This document shows, piece after piece, positions 23,656 to 35,647 of a stretch of DNA of 64,000 nt (positions within the stretch are counted from its first letter, which is position 1; every line of letters begins with the position of its first letter). The notes under the pieces were generated by a model. That model was not told where the DNA came from, did not search any database, and saw only the letters and a list, made by a program, of their open reading frames with translations. The stretch is from Isoetes taiwanensis. Taxonomy: Eukaryota > Streptophyta > Lycopodiopsida > Isoetales > Isoetaceae. The stretch is taken from positions 124,001-188,000 of the forward strand of contig JAJEKV010000136.1 in NCBI GenBank assembly GCA_021234155.1, given 5' to 3'. A program made the translations under genes and the position numbers.

Positions 23656-26525
23656 GCATGCTGGCACACTGTACAATTGCATAGGATAGTTCAATACCGT
23701 CTCGTAGGACACAAACGAGTCCGTGCATCCATAACGTCCTGGAGGTATGACCCCAACAAACCCACTGACGCCGTAGTCAATAACTGATGCAATGGCTGGC
23801 TAGGCACTAGTAATCGAACATATCGCTCTCCGATATGGGCAAATGCTGGGCAGATCTAGAGGGCATGACATTCATCCTCAATGGCGCCCTGGTGGCAAGA
23901 AGAAAACAAAGATGATAGAATGTATGTTTTATCTTATATAAGGTTGTTAGACCATTTTTTGAACATACAATAGCCACTGATCTTAATGTGGAAAATATTG
24001 AGAATAATTTTGGGTCATTTTTGGCATATGTTTTTCCATTTCAGCCAATATTGTAAAAGCAATCATGAGATTGCCATAGGAGGCATGGGCACGTATTTTT
24101 TCCAAAAATAATTCAGCGCTATGCATTTTCTTCAAGTATGTGAAGGATTGCAAACAATCTCTTGCACCTCTTCTGCAGTTGTTCCAAGAACTCCCAAACT
24201 ACATTGATATGATCCGTGCAATTTTTTTGCATCATCAGTTTCGTTGGCCTACATAAGCAGCTCTCCATAACTTGTCATTTGTAGAGGAAAAATCTATTTT
24301 GCATGCATAATAAAGCATGCAACAAAAAAATATAAAATGATATGCAAAATATGATACTGCTCAATCTTACATGATGGCGTAGCTCTGTGCAAAGCCACCA
24401 ACAAAAATGCCTTTCAAGTTGATCAATTAACTCTGACAATCCTAGACAATTAACTCCGATCATCTTGCTAAACAAGATCTCCGCCCTATACAAGGCCATA
24501 AAAAAAAACCCGACTTGAACTAGTAAAAACTAGCGCAAACATCGGCATTGGTCAATCCCTTTGCTGTCTTATCTGGCCATACGAGAACGGTACCATTCTT
24601 CCAAAAGCAAACATTTATAGACGCTTAAATCTTCAAAGGACCATTAAATGACCATGTAGGAAAAATCTGTATTCCTGTTCTACCAATGTACCATCATAAC
24701 ATGTATTTTATTCGGAAACAATAAATAAGATACAAGCAAGACCAGAGACCTGTGATTCAAAGAACCATATATATGCAATAAGACTTGCAGCCAATGCAAA
24801 CATAAAATACAATAAAGGATTGTTGTGTGTTCAGATCAAAATATAGTGAGCACAAAAAGAAGTGCTTTAAGTTAAAAACAAGCCATAGGCAGCAGCTTTT
24901 CCATTTGTAATAATATATATGTGGTAAAAATGATTTCACTGCCATGTTGCCAGCTCTATCATGGCATATCCTTGAAAAGCATTTTATTTTTAAGCCAAAG
25001 GGACAGATTTAGAACGAGGTAAATAACCATAAAGATACAGAAAGCTCCATATTTTAGTAAGTCTTCAAAATGTTCCTCGTTTATATGAGAGACAAGTACC
25101 TTCTCTCCAGAAATTCTCAATCAAAACATCGTTGTAACAGCTTGTAGAACCACAAACAGTAATAGTGTACCTTAGCAGCATTTTAACTTGCAAACTTAAA
25201 GCTTGTAAACAGGTTCCAAAAGGGTTGGACACCTCCATGTACTTGTAGATATTTGAACTTCTTTAATCTTTCCTTGACAAAGTAAAAAGAGAAGCCCGTA
25301 CCTACAGCCAACCAATACATTATTAGCCATAAACTGGGTAAAAATCAAGGACCAAAATGTACCTTAGGCTTCTCGGTTGCCAACCGATCAGACCTTTTGC
25401 CCAAAAGATCAAATGAGCATAGTAATAAATCAAGAACTAGTTTGAACCTAATTATTGACATAATAATGATCACGACTCCAATTATCATTTAGGCGATAAT
25501 GCTTCAATCAGAAACATAAGGTTAAGGATGCAGACCCGAGCTTATAATCCTTGTTAAAATATTGAGGACCCTTAGGCAAGTACCTCAGTAGACATCAGGA
25601 ATATAGAAGAGCAAATGCAACTGCCATATCTATGTCTTTCATACAAACAGTTCAATTGAATGTTTAAAGTGGTAAGAAAACCCAAGGTCATCTATTAGGT
25701 CCAATATAGCTTGAAATAGAGCTGCCAATGTATGCAATATCTTAGCGACCTTTGCCATTTGCATGAGAATTTTTAGGGGAAATATAAAGGTCTACACCAG
25801 GGCATATAGAATCAATATGATACATGACCGGCCCATCCTATTCCTATATCGAAATATAATAAGGTTTAAGAATAACTCTGATATTATCCCTGGGCATGTA
25901 AACATTTAAGGACAAAAGGATATCTAAAATAAGCCAAATAGATTTCCCTCTTGAAGTATGCGAATATATGCCATTCAGAAACCTCTTAGCAAAACTTGCT
26001 TGTGTTCGTAGATAGATATTCAGTTAGAAGAATGTAAACTTTCACATTTTTAACCTGCTTCACACCTTGAGATTGAGAATGGAATGCATGTACAGACCCT
26101 TAGCATAGTCGTGCCACTATACACAGGCAGACTTTCATCCCTAATAATCATCAATATTAATAAAAAACCACTGAAATATCTGGTTCCCTTCCATGTCCGC
26201 GTCAATATTTTTGGTTTCAGGAACAGATTGTGAAGCTTCACCATATCCTTGTCTATGGGACCTTTGATGATTTTTATTTTGTACAAAAGCTCTGCTTGCC
26301 TTTTTTGCCACAAGTTTCCGTACTGCTCATGCCATCTTCCAAACGATTGCCTTGTGTGCATGCAAAATACCAACATCCTGTGTATGGGCGGCTCATCTAT
26401 GCCCTGTTTAACAGAGCCCAGAAGCTTGTTGGATTTTCTTCTCACTAGATGGCAAAAGGAATGTCATGATCGAGGTAGACAGCCCAAAAGTCCATGCTCT
26501 TGTTTGCCCGGGAAAAATAGTCAAT
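23656..26525. other. AT-rich stretch, no gene seen
   Basis: Several short frames occur on both strands near 26050-26540, but none has motif support or a consistent splice structure. No element boundaries were recognised. Confidence 0.35.
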
Positions 26526-26530
26526 GCACG

Positions 26531-27787
26531 TGTTGGATATGAGCTACTTTGCCGCTTATTGGAGAAGGGCTGATCTTCTGCCCACGAAACTTGGTCCAGA
26601 GGGTAATGTCGATATTTTGAGTTCATTGGCAGAGTCCGTTCAATGGAGTGGGAGAGTTGCCCATCCGTGGCCAGGGGCCTTCAGGAGAGGACCTTTGGGG
26701 CAAACTACTTCCAGAAGGTTTTAAGGGTCCGTCTTCTAGGGTCAACACCCTCCCTCTACATGATGACATTGTGCAAGATCCTGATCGAATCTTACTATGA
26801 TATGGCCTCTGAAACATAAACCCTGTGTGTTGCTAGGTTATTGAAGGGTTTACATTATAGAGGTCGAGTTTTAGTCGGTTGCACTTGGGACATGGTCGAG
26901 AAGTTGTAGTTGAAAACACAAAGCAATAAGCTGACGGAATGGGGTTTGGATTTATCCTCCTCCCAGTATGACAATTAAAAGTCAAGAGTGCCTTTTCCAG
27001 TAGCAAAAGTGTTTGGGATCATTCGGGATGGCCAATAGATCCAAACTCTGTTATTTCAGTTGCCATGGCTCCGCGTGCATGCTTAGAAAAGGTGCACCTA
27101 GTTATCCAAGAAAACGACCACGTTTTGGCCTCCGAAACATAAACCCTACAATAACCTAGCAACACACAGGGTATATTTTGGAGGCCAAAACATGGTCGTT
27201 TTCTTGGATAACTAGAGGAACCTTTTCTAAACGTGCATGCGAAGCCATGGCAACTGAAATAACAGAGTTTGGATCTATTGGTCATCCCGAATGATCCCAA
27301 ACAATTTTGCTACTGCAAAAGGCACTCTTGACTTCTAATTGCCACACTGGGAGGAGGATAAATTCAAACCCCATTCTGTCAGTTCCTATTGCTTTGCATT
27401 TTCAACTGCAGCTTCCCGACCATGTCCCAAGTGCAACCGACAAAAACTCGACCTCCATAACGTAAACCCTTCAATAACCTAGCAACACACAGGGTTTATG
27501 TTTCAGAGGCCATATCCTAGTCAGATTCGACTAGGACCTTGCACAATGTCATCACGTAGAGGGAGGGTGTTGATGCCAGAAGACGGACCCTTAAAACCTT
27601 CCGGAAGCAGTTCGCCCCAAAGGTCCTCTCCCGAAGGCCCCTGGCCACGGACGGGCAACTCTCCCACTCTGGAACTGTGAACTCTCTGCCAATGGACTCA
27701 AAACATTGGCATTACACTCGAGACCAAGTTTCGTGGGCAGAAGACCACCCCTTCTCCAAGAAGCGCCAAAGTAGCTTATGTCCAACA
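26531..27787. repeat. Large imperfect palindrome, arms about 605 bp
   Basis: The left arm 26531-27137 and right arm 27176-27787 are inverted copies at roughly 85-90% identity by eye, around a loop of about 38 bp centred near 27157. Matching landmarks include TGTTGGATATGAGCTACTTT (left) and its complement at 27768-27787, and GGATCATTCGGGATGGCCAA (27013) with its complement at 27278-27297. A motif like TAAACCCTNCAATAACCTAG appears at the loop and again inside both arms. No protein is encoded. It could be a foldback transposon or an inverted duplication; transcripts would form a long hairpin. Confidence 0.8.
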
Positions 27788-30355
27788 CATTCGTAGTCAA
27801 TTGGCCTAAGAGGTGGCTGTGGAATACTGCAATGTAGCGTGTTCGTATTTTTTTCGTTGCCAAAAATGACCGTGCAACTTGCTCCCTAGGGTAATTTTGC
27901 CATTCCGGACGACATGGCAAAGTCAAATCTCCATGCCAGAGCCTCTATACTGCCCGAACAACAAGACACTTGGGTTTCTACACGGTCGCCCGCAGAACGT
28001 TTCGCGGTTTGATAAGTTATCCCGGGCCGATCTTGGATTTTTTTGAACCTGTTCAAAGCAGGTTACTTACGCGGCAGATTTAGCGGTCGCATAGGGGAAC
28101 CGAGCTGGGGAGGGGGGTAGGGGGCATTGGCATACGACCTCCCGGAGGAGCGTTGGCAGGAAAGGCTGCGTCGGCAACCTTTCTGAGGTCTGTCTCCTGG
28201 GGTCTGGCCTCTACCCTCTGGTGAGGCAGCCGTGCGAAGTCCTGGCCTGGTTCGACTTGGGGAAGGGTGCCAGCACTTTAAGTTCTTCAATATCCCTCTA
28301 TTCTATCCCTTGCCAAACTACTCTACCAAAAATTCCAAAAGTTGTCATATTTCTTGCATAGAATCCTAGTCATCATGTCCACATCACCACCATCTTGCCA
28401 TGCCACCCAAAGCCAACATTACCCAATGAAAAGACCGAAGATGGACATCTTTTCATTTTTGGCCTAGTCAAAACTTGGCCTTGCTCACTTGGCATGCCAC
28501 TTGGAGTGCCACATCATCCTTCCCATGCGGTTTATCTTAGGGGACTACTTCATGATCAAGAAGGCAAGGGAAGACAAATACATTAATATCACCTGTCAAA
28601 AGACCTTGTACAGCAACCAACGAATCTCTGCTTATGCTAAGCTGATAACAACAGCCTCCATTCATAAAGATGGAGAGGAGAGCCAAATTTCAGCTAAGGA
28701 AAAAAAATACAAAAGTATATGTATAGTATTACTAGTAAATAAAGACCCAATAAGTTTCCATGGTAAATCACCGTAGTGAAACAATTTACCAAAATCTAAA
28801 TATCTATATGGTCCTAACTTGAACACATAATGTTATTGGGTCAAATACTATCACCCATAAGTTCATAAGAAAAGCCAAAAGTAGCATCCAATGGCCATAA
28901 TGTACCATGGAATTAATATTGCACTTCAATGAATGTTTTAAGTTAAATACAAGTGGGTATACACATCAAGAACCAAATTTAGATTACCTCAAACTATTCT
29001 TATAATTAAGAAATACAATCAACTTATTAGACACGTCCAAAGGCTTATTCCCTAAAGGGTTACTGTTAAGTTACTCTCTTGTAGATATGAGTAAGAGAAG
29101 CCAACAAGCCACATGCATACACAAAAAAAAAAACCTTTTTACAGTCTGTTTCCATACTCCCAACCTTAATATTTCTTTCAAAAATATCAAGCTTGCAATT
29201 AGCAGCCCTAGAAACCTTACAGGAATCAATTTCTAGGCCAAAGACAAAGTTAAAACTATCAATATCAGAATACTCATGATGCAAAGACAAATTAATTGTA
29301 TTTTCCATTTCAGTTATCTATTATACATATCCAACATTTGGTTATAACCAATCACATAAATATCTGAGAATACCATAATTGTTTTACATTTTCAATAAAT
29401 TATTATTCCAGCAGGATTTACAGAAATGTAGAATACCCAATGGAACGTGCTTACTTGACATCTTGAATTGTAGAACTATAGCTTAAGTAAAAACATCAAA
29501 GCTTGGAGCAAGAAAACCTGGTTACCTGCAGTTAAACAGCCAAACATTAGCCAGGGTAGGGTAATTAAGGCAGAACTGACAGGTAAGCTATAGGTTTTCT
29601 TGGGTTTATCCCCTTCACCAAGCCACAATGTTTGATGACATAAATGTACATGTTATACCTTAGGATCTGCTCTATTCCTCCTGTTCAACATTACCAGGTT
29701 TAATTTGGGTTAATTATGCACTTTATAGTTAAATCTCCACTTATCAGCTGAACTCCCTTAACATGAAGTCTTCACGTTCTCTAACTTAGCCTTATATAAT
29801 TTCAGCCATATGGTGCAAACAAACTAGCAAGCATCCTGGCCTATATTCAAAATTAGTTTTAACTAGAGGTAGTGAGCGGATGTTTTTGCATACAACTTGT
29901 AACTCTTCTATCATTCTGCCATGCAATCCCCTAGGATGTGTAGATCATGGAGAACCCACATTATACTCATGTAATTCAAGAAGTTTCACAAATCTTACCA
30001 TTTCTGTAAACCAGCATTAGTTATACTCAGATTTTTTTCATTATTCTATATTTTGAATCAAGGATTTCCATGCTTAGTAAGGTACACTACCTGGTATACA
30101 GCCAGACATCCCATAAGTTGTGCAAATCTGATGGATTCCTTCTTTATGTATAGATTATTCATGAAGCATCCCTGATCTTACCATCTCTTTAACTATTCCT
30201 AAGATCTACACTCCCACTTCATGCATTTTCATCGTTTAATTCATAATTGTTCACAAATCTTCAATCAGATCATAATTATAATTAATAAGGCATACATCTA
30301 TCCTAGATCTCATACAAGCATAATGTAGCCTTACATAACCTTCCACTACAGGATC
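27788..30355. other. No gene seen
   Basis: 28060-28290 is GC-rich and partly echoes palindrome-arm phrases (GTCT-CTGGGGTC..CTCTACCCTC). It may be another piece of the same element. The rest is AT-rich. A minus-strand frame of 80 codons at 29308-29066 has no recognisable motif. Confidence 0.35.
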
Positions 30356-30399
30356 TATTTATCTTGTTTCACAAATTATCATATCAGTTCTAAAATATG

Positions 30400-30739
30400 A
30401 AATAAGAACCTGAATGAGCTTCAAATTTTGCAAATCTCCCAAATGTAAAGCTGTATTTGTTGCCATGTTCATAGTATCAGCCTCCTTCAGAGCTGTGATA
30501 GGATCTGCATCTTTAGCCTTCTGTTTCACCATTTCCTCAGTATTTCCATCCTTAACAGCAGTATTATTTCCTTCTTTCCCTCCATTGGTCTGGCTTTTGC
30601 TATTCTCACCAGCAGGCCCCTTAGCAGCTCTTCTAAAATCAAACAGCTTCGTACTCTTAGGTTCAGCTGTCTCTAACCTCTTTCTGGTGGCCATGTTCAG
30701 GTCACCTTTCTTCCTACCCATCAACGGAATGCTACACAA
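30400..30739 (-). CDS. Putative first exon of an uncharacterised charged protein
   Basis: The minus strand opens at 30739 (or at the internal Met of MGRKKGDLNMATRKRL near 30721) and runs about 105 residues. It is rich in Lys, Glu, Gly and Asn, then reads LHLGDLQNLKLIQ with a plausible donor CAG|GTTCTT near 30412. Charge-rich low-complexity composition suggests a disordered nuclear protein or a retroelement ORF1; no domain is recognised. It is divergent from the exon at 31161, with about 420 bp between the starts. Downstream exons were not found. Splicing is inference. Confidence 0.35.
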
Positions 30740-31160
30740 GATATAGCATTCTTCAGGCGCAAGGCAGAAGCTAAGGCTGTCATCCTAACCGAGATTTGTT
30801 CTGTCCATTATTTATGCAATGGCAGAAAGTGTACCTAATCAGTTTAGTTCTATTCCAGCAGTATCTTTAGACATCCGGTCCCTTGGATATATCTATTCTT
30901 GAAAATAGAAAAGTACCTTATCAAAGCTGTAGACGGAGTGCTTGCACATGCTCATTTGCAACCGTTCCTTGCTTAAAACGGCCCTGGTAGATGACGGCCC
31001 TTTGTCCCTGTTGTTAGAAAACCCTAAACCATATATTGCATGTATACAATTGATTGTACAAATAACCACAAGTGGCGGATTAGTAGGCAGTTTAAGGCAT
31101 AATATCAAATTATACCATCTATATAAGGATCCTCCACCAATGCATTTCTTTATAGTAGAG

Positions 31161-31493
31161 ATGGCAGGACGCCCTGAGGGGTCCCAAAACAGAGGCCATA
31201 CTAGAAGCAAGCTTATTGAACTGCTGAGAAGGGCAGGGATTGAGCATCCAAGTCCTCAGCCATCCAAAGCCCAGTTGATGGAGCTCTGCAAGTCGCACAA
31301 GATTGATCCTAACAGAAGCAACTTTAGTGTGAGCATCATTAAGTTTATTCCCACTCTTCAGCACTGTGCAAATTCTGCTGCAAATATGTGCAAGACTAGG
31401 GAGACCCCAGTGAAGAGTGTTGAGATCGAGTATGTTGCTGATTCAGCTAGTGAGGATGACGATTTTATTGTGGAGGAGATGCCACTTAATCAG
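31161..31493 (+). CDS. Putative first exon of a protein with a SAP/HeH-like helix pair
   Basis: The plus strand opens MAGRPEGSQNRGHTRSKLIE and stays open for 111 codons to a possible donor CAG|GTTTAC at 31493. Residues about 15-50 (SKLIELLRRAGI, then PSKAQLMELCKSHKI) have the two-helix pattern of SAP/HeH-type nucleic-acid-binding domains. A short acidic patch (SASEDDDFIVEEMP) follows. Without the donor the frame continues 22 hydrophobic codons to a stop at 31557, which looks like intron read-through. Later exons were not recognised between here and the LINE at 32153. Domain identity is inferred from pattern only. Confidence 0.45.
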
Positions 31494-31559
31494 GTTTACA
31501 CATTGTTTCTACTATTGCTAATGCTTGCACTTCTGCTAATATTATTACCGTATCGATAG

Positions 31560-32152
31560 AATAATATTAGGAATAGTAATGGTACCACTGTTACCAGATC
31601 CATGCATAATGATATTAGTTTGCCAATAATTTTACTAAGCTTATCTAGTTACATAATCCATAGTGTGCAAATACTCCAGTCTAAGAATCAGCTCTGAATC
31701 TATTGATTTACTGACATTGGATAAATCATTAACAATATTTGGTATATGTTTTGCTGTTGTAGTTAAGTTTAGTTATGTTTAAATGCAAAGTAGAGTGATT
31801 ATGGAGTAATGGAATAGAGGAAATAGATATTATGCATATTTTGGCTAAGTCTGCATGAGCGGTTCGCATGCATGTTCCTGCTAATCATATTTTTCTTAAT
31901 CTAGTTGTTTTATTGTCATTAATGGCATTCTGAAGTGAATCTGGGTTGTTGCATACAGCACATTGCATTTTTATGACTGCGATCCCATTCTAGAGATACA
32001 TCATTAAATCTGATAATAGAATGCACCCTGATCTGCTGCTTAAATTGTTTATGACACTAAGATTTATATATTGCATCATTTTAAGACTAAATGCACTCCC
32101 GAAATTTTGTTACATCCCTTTTGTCTTAAATTACCTAGATCTTATAATCCTG
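31560..32152. other. AT-rich stretch, no gene seen
   Basis: This could be the intron of the putative gene starting at 31161. It ends at the poly(T) marking the L1-type insertion. Confidence 0.35.
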
Positions 32153-32396
32153 TTTTTTTTTTTTTTGAAGGATAACATTAAGTAATATTAATATAGAGAA
32201 AGTACAAGAAGAGCGACACTAGGGTACCCCTGCCCAAACATGGGCGAGCACCCACTCAACACATACACCTACCTACGACTCATGGAATAAATCTGCCAAT
32301 GCTGTCTACAATGCAAAGGGTCCTCTCCCAGACAGCTGCCTTAAACTGCTCCTTCCGAGGAGATGCCAGGTAAGAGAGATACAATTTGTACCTTAA

Positions 32397-32927
32397 CTAC
32401 GGGATCAGAACCCGGGGCTGTACCTCCTCATTCCTGAACACCTTCATACGCCGACGCTTCCAAATGAGCCATACTAACCATGCTTTACACAAATGAAAGG
32501 CCAGACTCTGAGGCTGGGACCACCCACGAGGATACACCCCCAACAGAACCTGTTGACTCTGAAGCGATGTGTGAAGGAGGCGCTGGACCCACTGCCAGGC
32601 CGGCTGGATGTCCGAGCAGAGAAACATACAATGCTCCAGGGTCTCCGCACAGGCACCACACATTGGACACCGGTCGCTGATCCGCGGATTGATCCTGTGC
32701 ACCCACGTGTTCACCCTCAGGGACCGGTGCACTATCTGCCATAGCAGGACACGAATCTTGGGGGGCGAGATTGGGTTCCACACCCATCGCCAAATGTTGC
32801 TCCAGTCATCTCCGGGCACCTGAAGACTCCAGCCATCTGAGGGGGGCAGCTCATCCTGAATTGCCAGAAGCTCATAGCAGGACTTCACGAAATTCGAGGG
32901 GTCAACTTTTGGATGACAACTCCACAC
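32397..32927 (-). pseudogene. L1-type ORF2 C terminus (zf-RVT)
   Basis: An open frame of 176 residues with WRWVWNPISPPKIRVLLWQI, then VHRINPRISDRCPMCGA and LEHCMFLC. The Cys/Cys...His/Cys pairs are the zinc-binding module found after the RT and connection region of plant non-LTR elements. It has no start of its own and continues a longer, broken ORF2. Confidence 0.8.
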
Positions 32928-33091
32928 CCGCCCCGACGCCTGCGGGGGGGTTCAACGGCAGCGCATTAGCCACCCGTGCCCAAATAGCACAATCCCGTTC
33001 CTGAAGTTGGAACTTGTGGCGGAAAAGCTGCCAGGGTGCAAGCTGACCATCAATATACCACTCCCCAATCGCCGGCACTCCCACGCCGTGC

Positions 33092-33511
33092 TCATCTTAT
33101 TACATGCAGGGGATCAACGGATGCGGCTAACACCAGAGGTGCTGCACCTGGACCAATCGGGATCCACCATGGTGATGCCTCTAACTGAATACAACTGGCG
33201 GCGTCAATGGCAAACAGTGGGCGGACGTGCTCCCAGGCACGCAAGAGCCCCTTCAGAAAGGGAGAGGCATTCACATATGGCCTGATATCCACAAATAACG
33301 CCCATGGAAGCCGCGACGACGCGGGCGGCTTACTTAAAAACAATCGAAAGTGAGATAGCGGCCCGATGAAGTAAGACCATGCCCGGGAGTCAAGTGCATT
33401 CTCCAGGATCGCAAAGACGAACTTGGACAACAGGACCTTGCCATGGAGCGAGAGGTCCAAGAAACCGAGTCCCCCCGCAGCTTTAGGACGCACACATTTC
33501 CACCAGGCCAC
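33092..33511 (-). pseudogene. L1-type ORF2 fragment upstream of zf-RVT
   Basis: The frame reads VRPKAAGGLGFLDLSLHGKV, typical of the region between RT and zf-RVT in plant L1 ORF2 proteins, with conserved PK.GGLG. A stop near 33092 separates it from the downstream piece. The RT and endonuclease are absent because of 5' truncation. Confidence 0.75.
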
Positions 33512-33696
33512 CTTAACGACCGCCCCTTCCTGTTATTGATATGATGCTAATACTTGTTTTATCCTTCCCTAGCGCCCAGCGCCCTTCCCAGCGCCCTACT
33601 CCCTCTCTCTAGCGCCCCCACTCCCCTTGCATAGACCCCCTTGATTTGCCCCTTTCTGGCTTTCTCTCTCTAGGGTTTACAATCTCTCTCTAGACC

Positions 33697-34029
33697 CAAA
33701 ACCCCAAACCCCCAAAAGGTGCACGCGCCTTCGAGTCCCCAAATTGGATTCTAAGCACCCTTTAGGCAGCCGAGACCCCTTAAACTTTGGCACCCCAAAC
33801 CCCCAAAAGGTGCTCACTTTTGCCTTCGACGAGTCCCCAAATTGGATTCTAAGCACCCTTTAGGCAGCCAGAGACCCCTTAAACTTTGGCACCCCAAAAA
33901 CCCCCAAACCCCCAAAAGGTGCTGCACTTGCTTTTCGAGTCCCCAAAACTGGATTCTAAGCACCCTTTAGCCAACCGGAGACCCCTCAAACTTTGGAACC
34001 CCAGCCAGAGACCCCTCAAACTTTGAAAG
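33697..34029 (+). repeat. Tandem repeats of about 97 bp in LINE copy 2 leader
   Basis: About 3.3 units begin CCCCAAACCCCCAAAAGGTG and end AGACCCCTTAAACTTTGGCA. Copy 1 has only one unit. Tandem 5' monomers in other LINE lineages carry the promoter; that role is inference here. The unit ends just before the first plausible ATG at 34031. Confidence 0.8.
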
Positions 34030-34030
34030 T

Positions 34031-34290
34031 CATGGCCACAGAATATGGGCCAGCCTGGGAAACCCAAGGCGAGGGGCCGCCGTGCAAACGGTCCCGATCA
34101 GCCATCATGGACAGGGGAGAGTCATCCTCCATGAAGAAGGAGGCTCGGGCTAAGGCTAAGGCCCCTGGCCGAGGCCAGCCCGGCCGGAAGGGATTGATTG
34201 CTCGACCACATAGGAACTCCCGCCTGGGCAGGGGATTGGAACCATGTCAAAGCCGGGAGTGGAGGCTACCGGTGCTCTCGTATTGAGGCT
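34031..34290 (+). pseudogene. LINE copy 2 ORF1-like region
   Basis: It opens ATGGCCACAGAATATGGGCC near 34031 and contains the shared basic segment MKKEARAKAKAP. The frame ends after about 85 codons at a TGA. Homologous sequence continues in other frames into a Pro/Thr-rich part (IPATTTTPA near 34980). No known domain is seen. Confidence 0.45.
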
Positions 34291-35647
34291 AACAAGGTTC
34301 ACCGGCCGCCATGACAAGTGGAGATGGAGTCCTCGGCATCCCATGTGCTTAAAAGGCAAATGGTGGTTGAGAAGAACCGCATCACAGGTCTGGAGACCCG
34401 CACGCTGCATGTGGAAGATGGCCTTGGCCTGGCACACTTCGAGCGGCAACAAAGCCGTGCAGGAGGTCGCCGACATGCGGGCCGCCCCAGACTCGTGGTT
34501 CATCACTCACGGACACCATGGCACAGAAAGGGAGCGCAAGAATCAGGAGAGACGATGGTCACGGTGTCACCGAACCCCGGTCGGAGGTGGGCGGCCACCA
34601 CCACCATAGTACGCGAGCCTTGGAGGCGCTCTTGCGGACTGACCCGGAACCAACCGGGATCTTGAGTAAGATCCCGGAACAGCAAGCCCGACCCTCGGCG
34701 CGTGTCTTTGGGGGCTCCGAGCGCTCGCTACTTCGAGCCTCGAGCTCCGGGGTTCGCGGGCAACCATCCATAAACCCGAGCGGGGTCTCCCACCGAGGGT
34801 TCATAGTCCGTGCGGCCGGTCGGCGGGGGAGATGGCCAAGCAGCGGCCGAGGCCCTGCGAGAGGCTGTGCTCCGACTTCCACCGGGGTAGAGGCGGCTTC
34901 AGGCCGCTACCCGCCATAGCCTCCACGGCCGGCACCCGAGGCCCCGCCTGGCGCCCCGCCTCCAACCACTCCCATGCCATCCCGGCCACCACCACCACCC
35001 CGGCCCACCGGGACCCGGTCCCTCGCCCACCTTTGACCCGGGCAGAGAACTCGGTAACCCTTGGCGGAGAGGCCCAATCTGGTAGTTGAGGCATGCGAGC
35101 AGGGGGAGAGTCCTCGCCCACAACATCCAGAACATGCATTCTCGATCGGATGACATTCGAGGCCAGTTCACATTTCTCGAGCAGCGTCCGTCATGGGGCT
35201 CGGCCCGGTCGTGGCCGTATTGTCATATTCCGCGGTTGCGGATGCAGTGGTGTGCGTGATGCCATATTGCGCCAGGCCCAGATGCTGAAGGGGACATCCC
35301 ACAGACGTGGACCGGGACCTCACACCCGCAGGCGGGAGAGGAGGAGCAGACAGAGCTTGTCGCGGTCGTGAGGTATTCGCCAAGCGGGGGGTGCCAGGAG
35401 ATTGGTTCGGAGGCGGGATGCACATTCCAGAAACTGACTCTGCTGCGGACCCGGCCCCACCCTTGGCCCAAAGTGGCCCACGCTTCCCCTACCACGGCCC
35501 CTTCTCACTGCTCCTACTCTCGCTCCCTCCGCGACCGTGCCCTCGACCACATCTTTGCCTCGCTCCATCTACTTCTCCACTTTCGGCCCCGCTTCGAGTC
35601 CTCCCGCTGACTCGGCGATACCATCCCTCACGACAAATAGGAATTGT

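Larger units (their letters stand above)
32153..33532 (-). mobile_element. 5'-truncated L1-type LINE with poly(A) tail
   Basis: A T-run at 32153-32166 is a poly(A) tail on the minus strand. Upstream are ORF2 C-terminal parts: WWKCVRPKAAGGLGFLDLSL near 33505-33450 and, in the frame 32927-32397, the zinc-binding stretch CPMCGACAETLEHCMFLC. This is the plant L1 pattern (zf-RVT). Stops and frame changes between the parts make it dead. The sequence TCCTG flanks both ends (32148-32152 and 33528-33532) and may be a short duplication. It is a different lineage from the microsatellite-tailed LINEs here. Confidence 0.8.

Noticed and set aside
26805-26851. Telomere-type repeats (AAACCCT) in the palindrome
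   Set aside because: Only single copies of the heptamer, not a tandem array.
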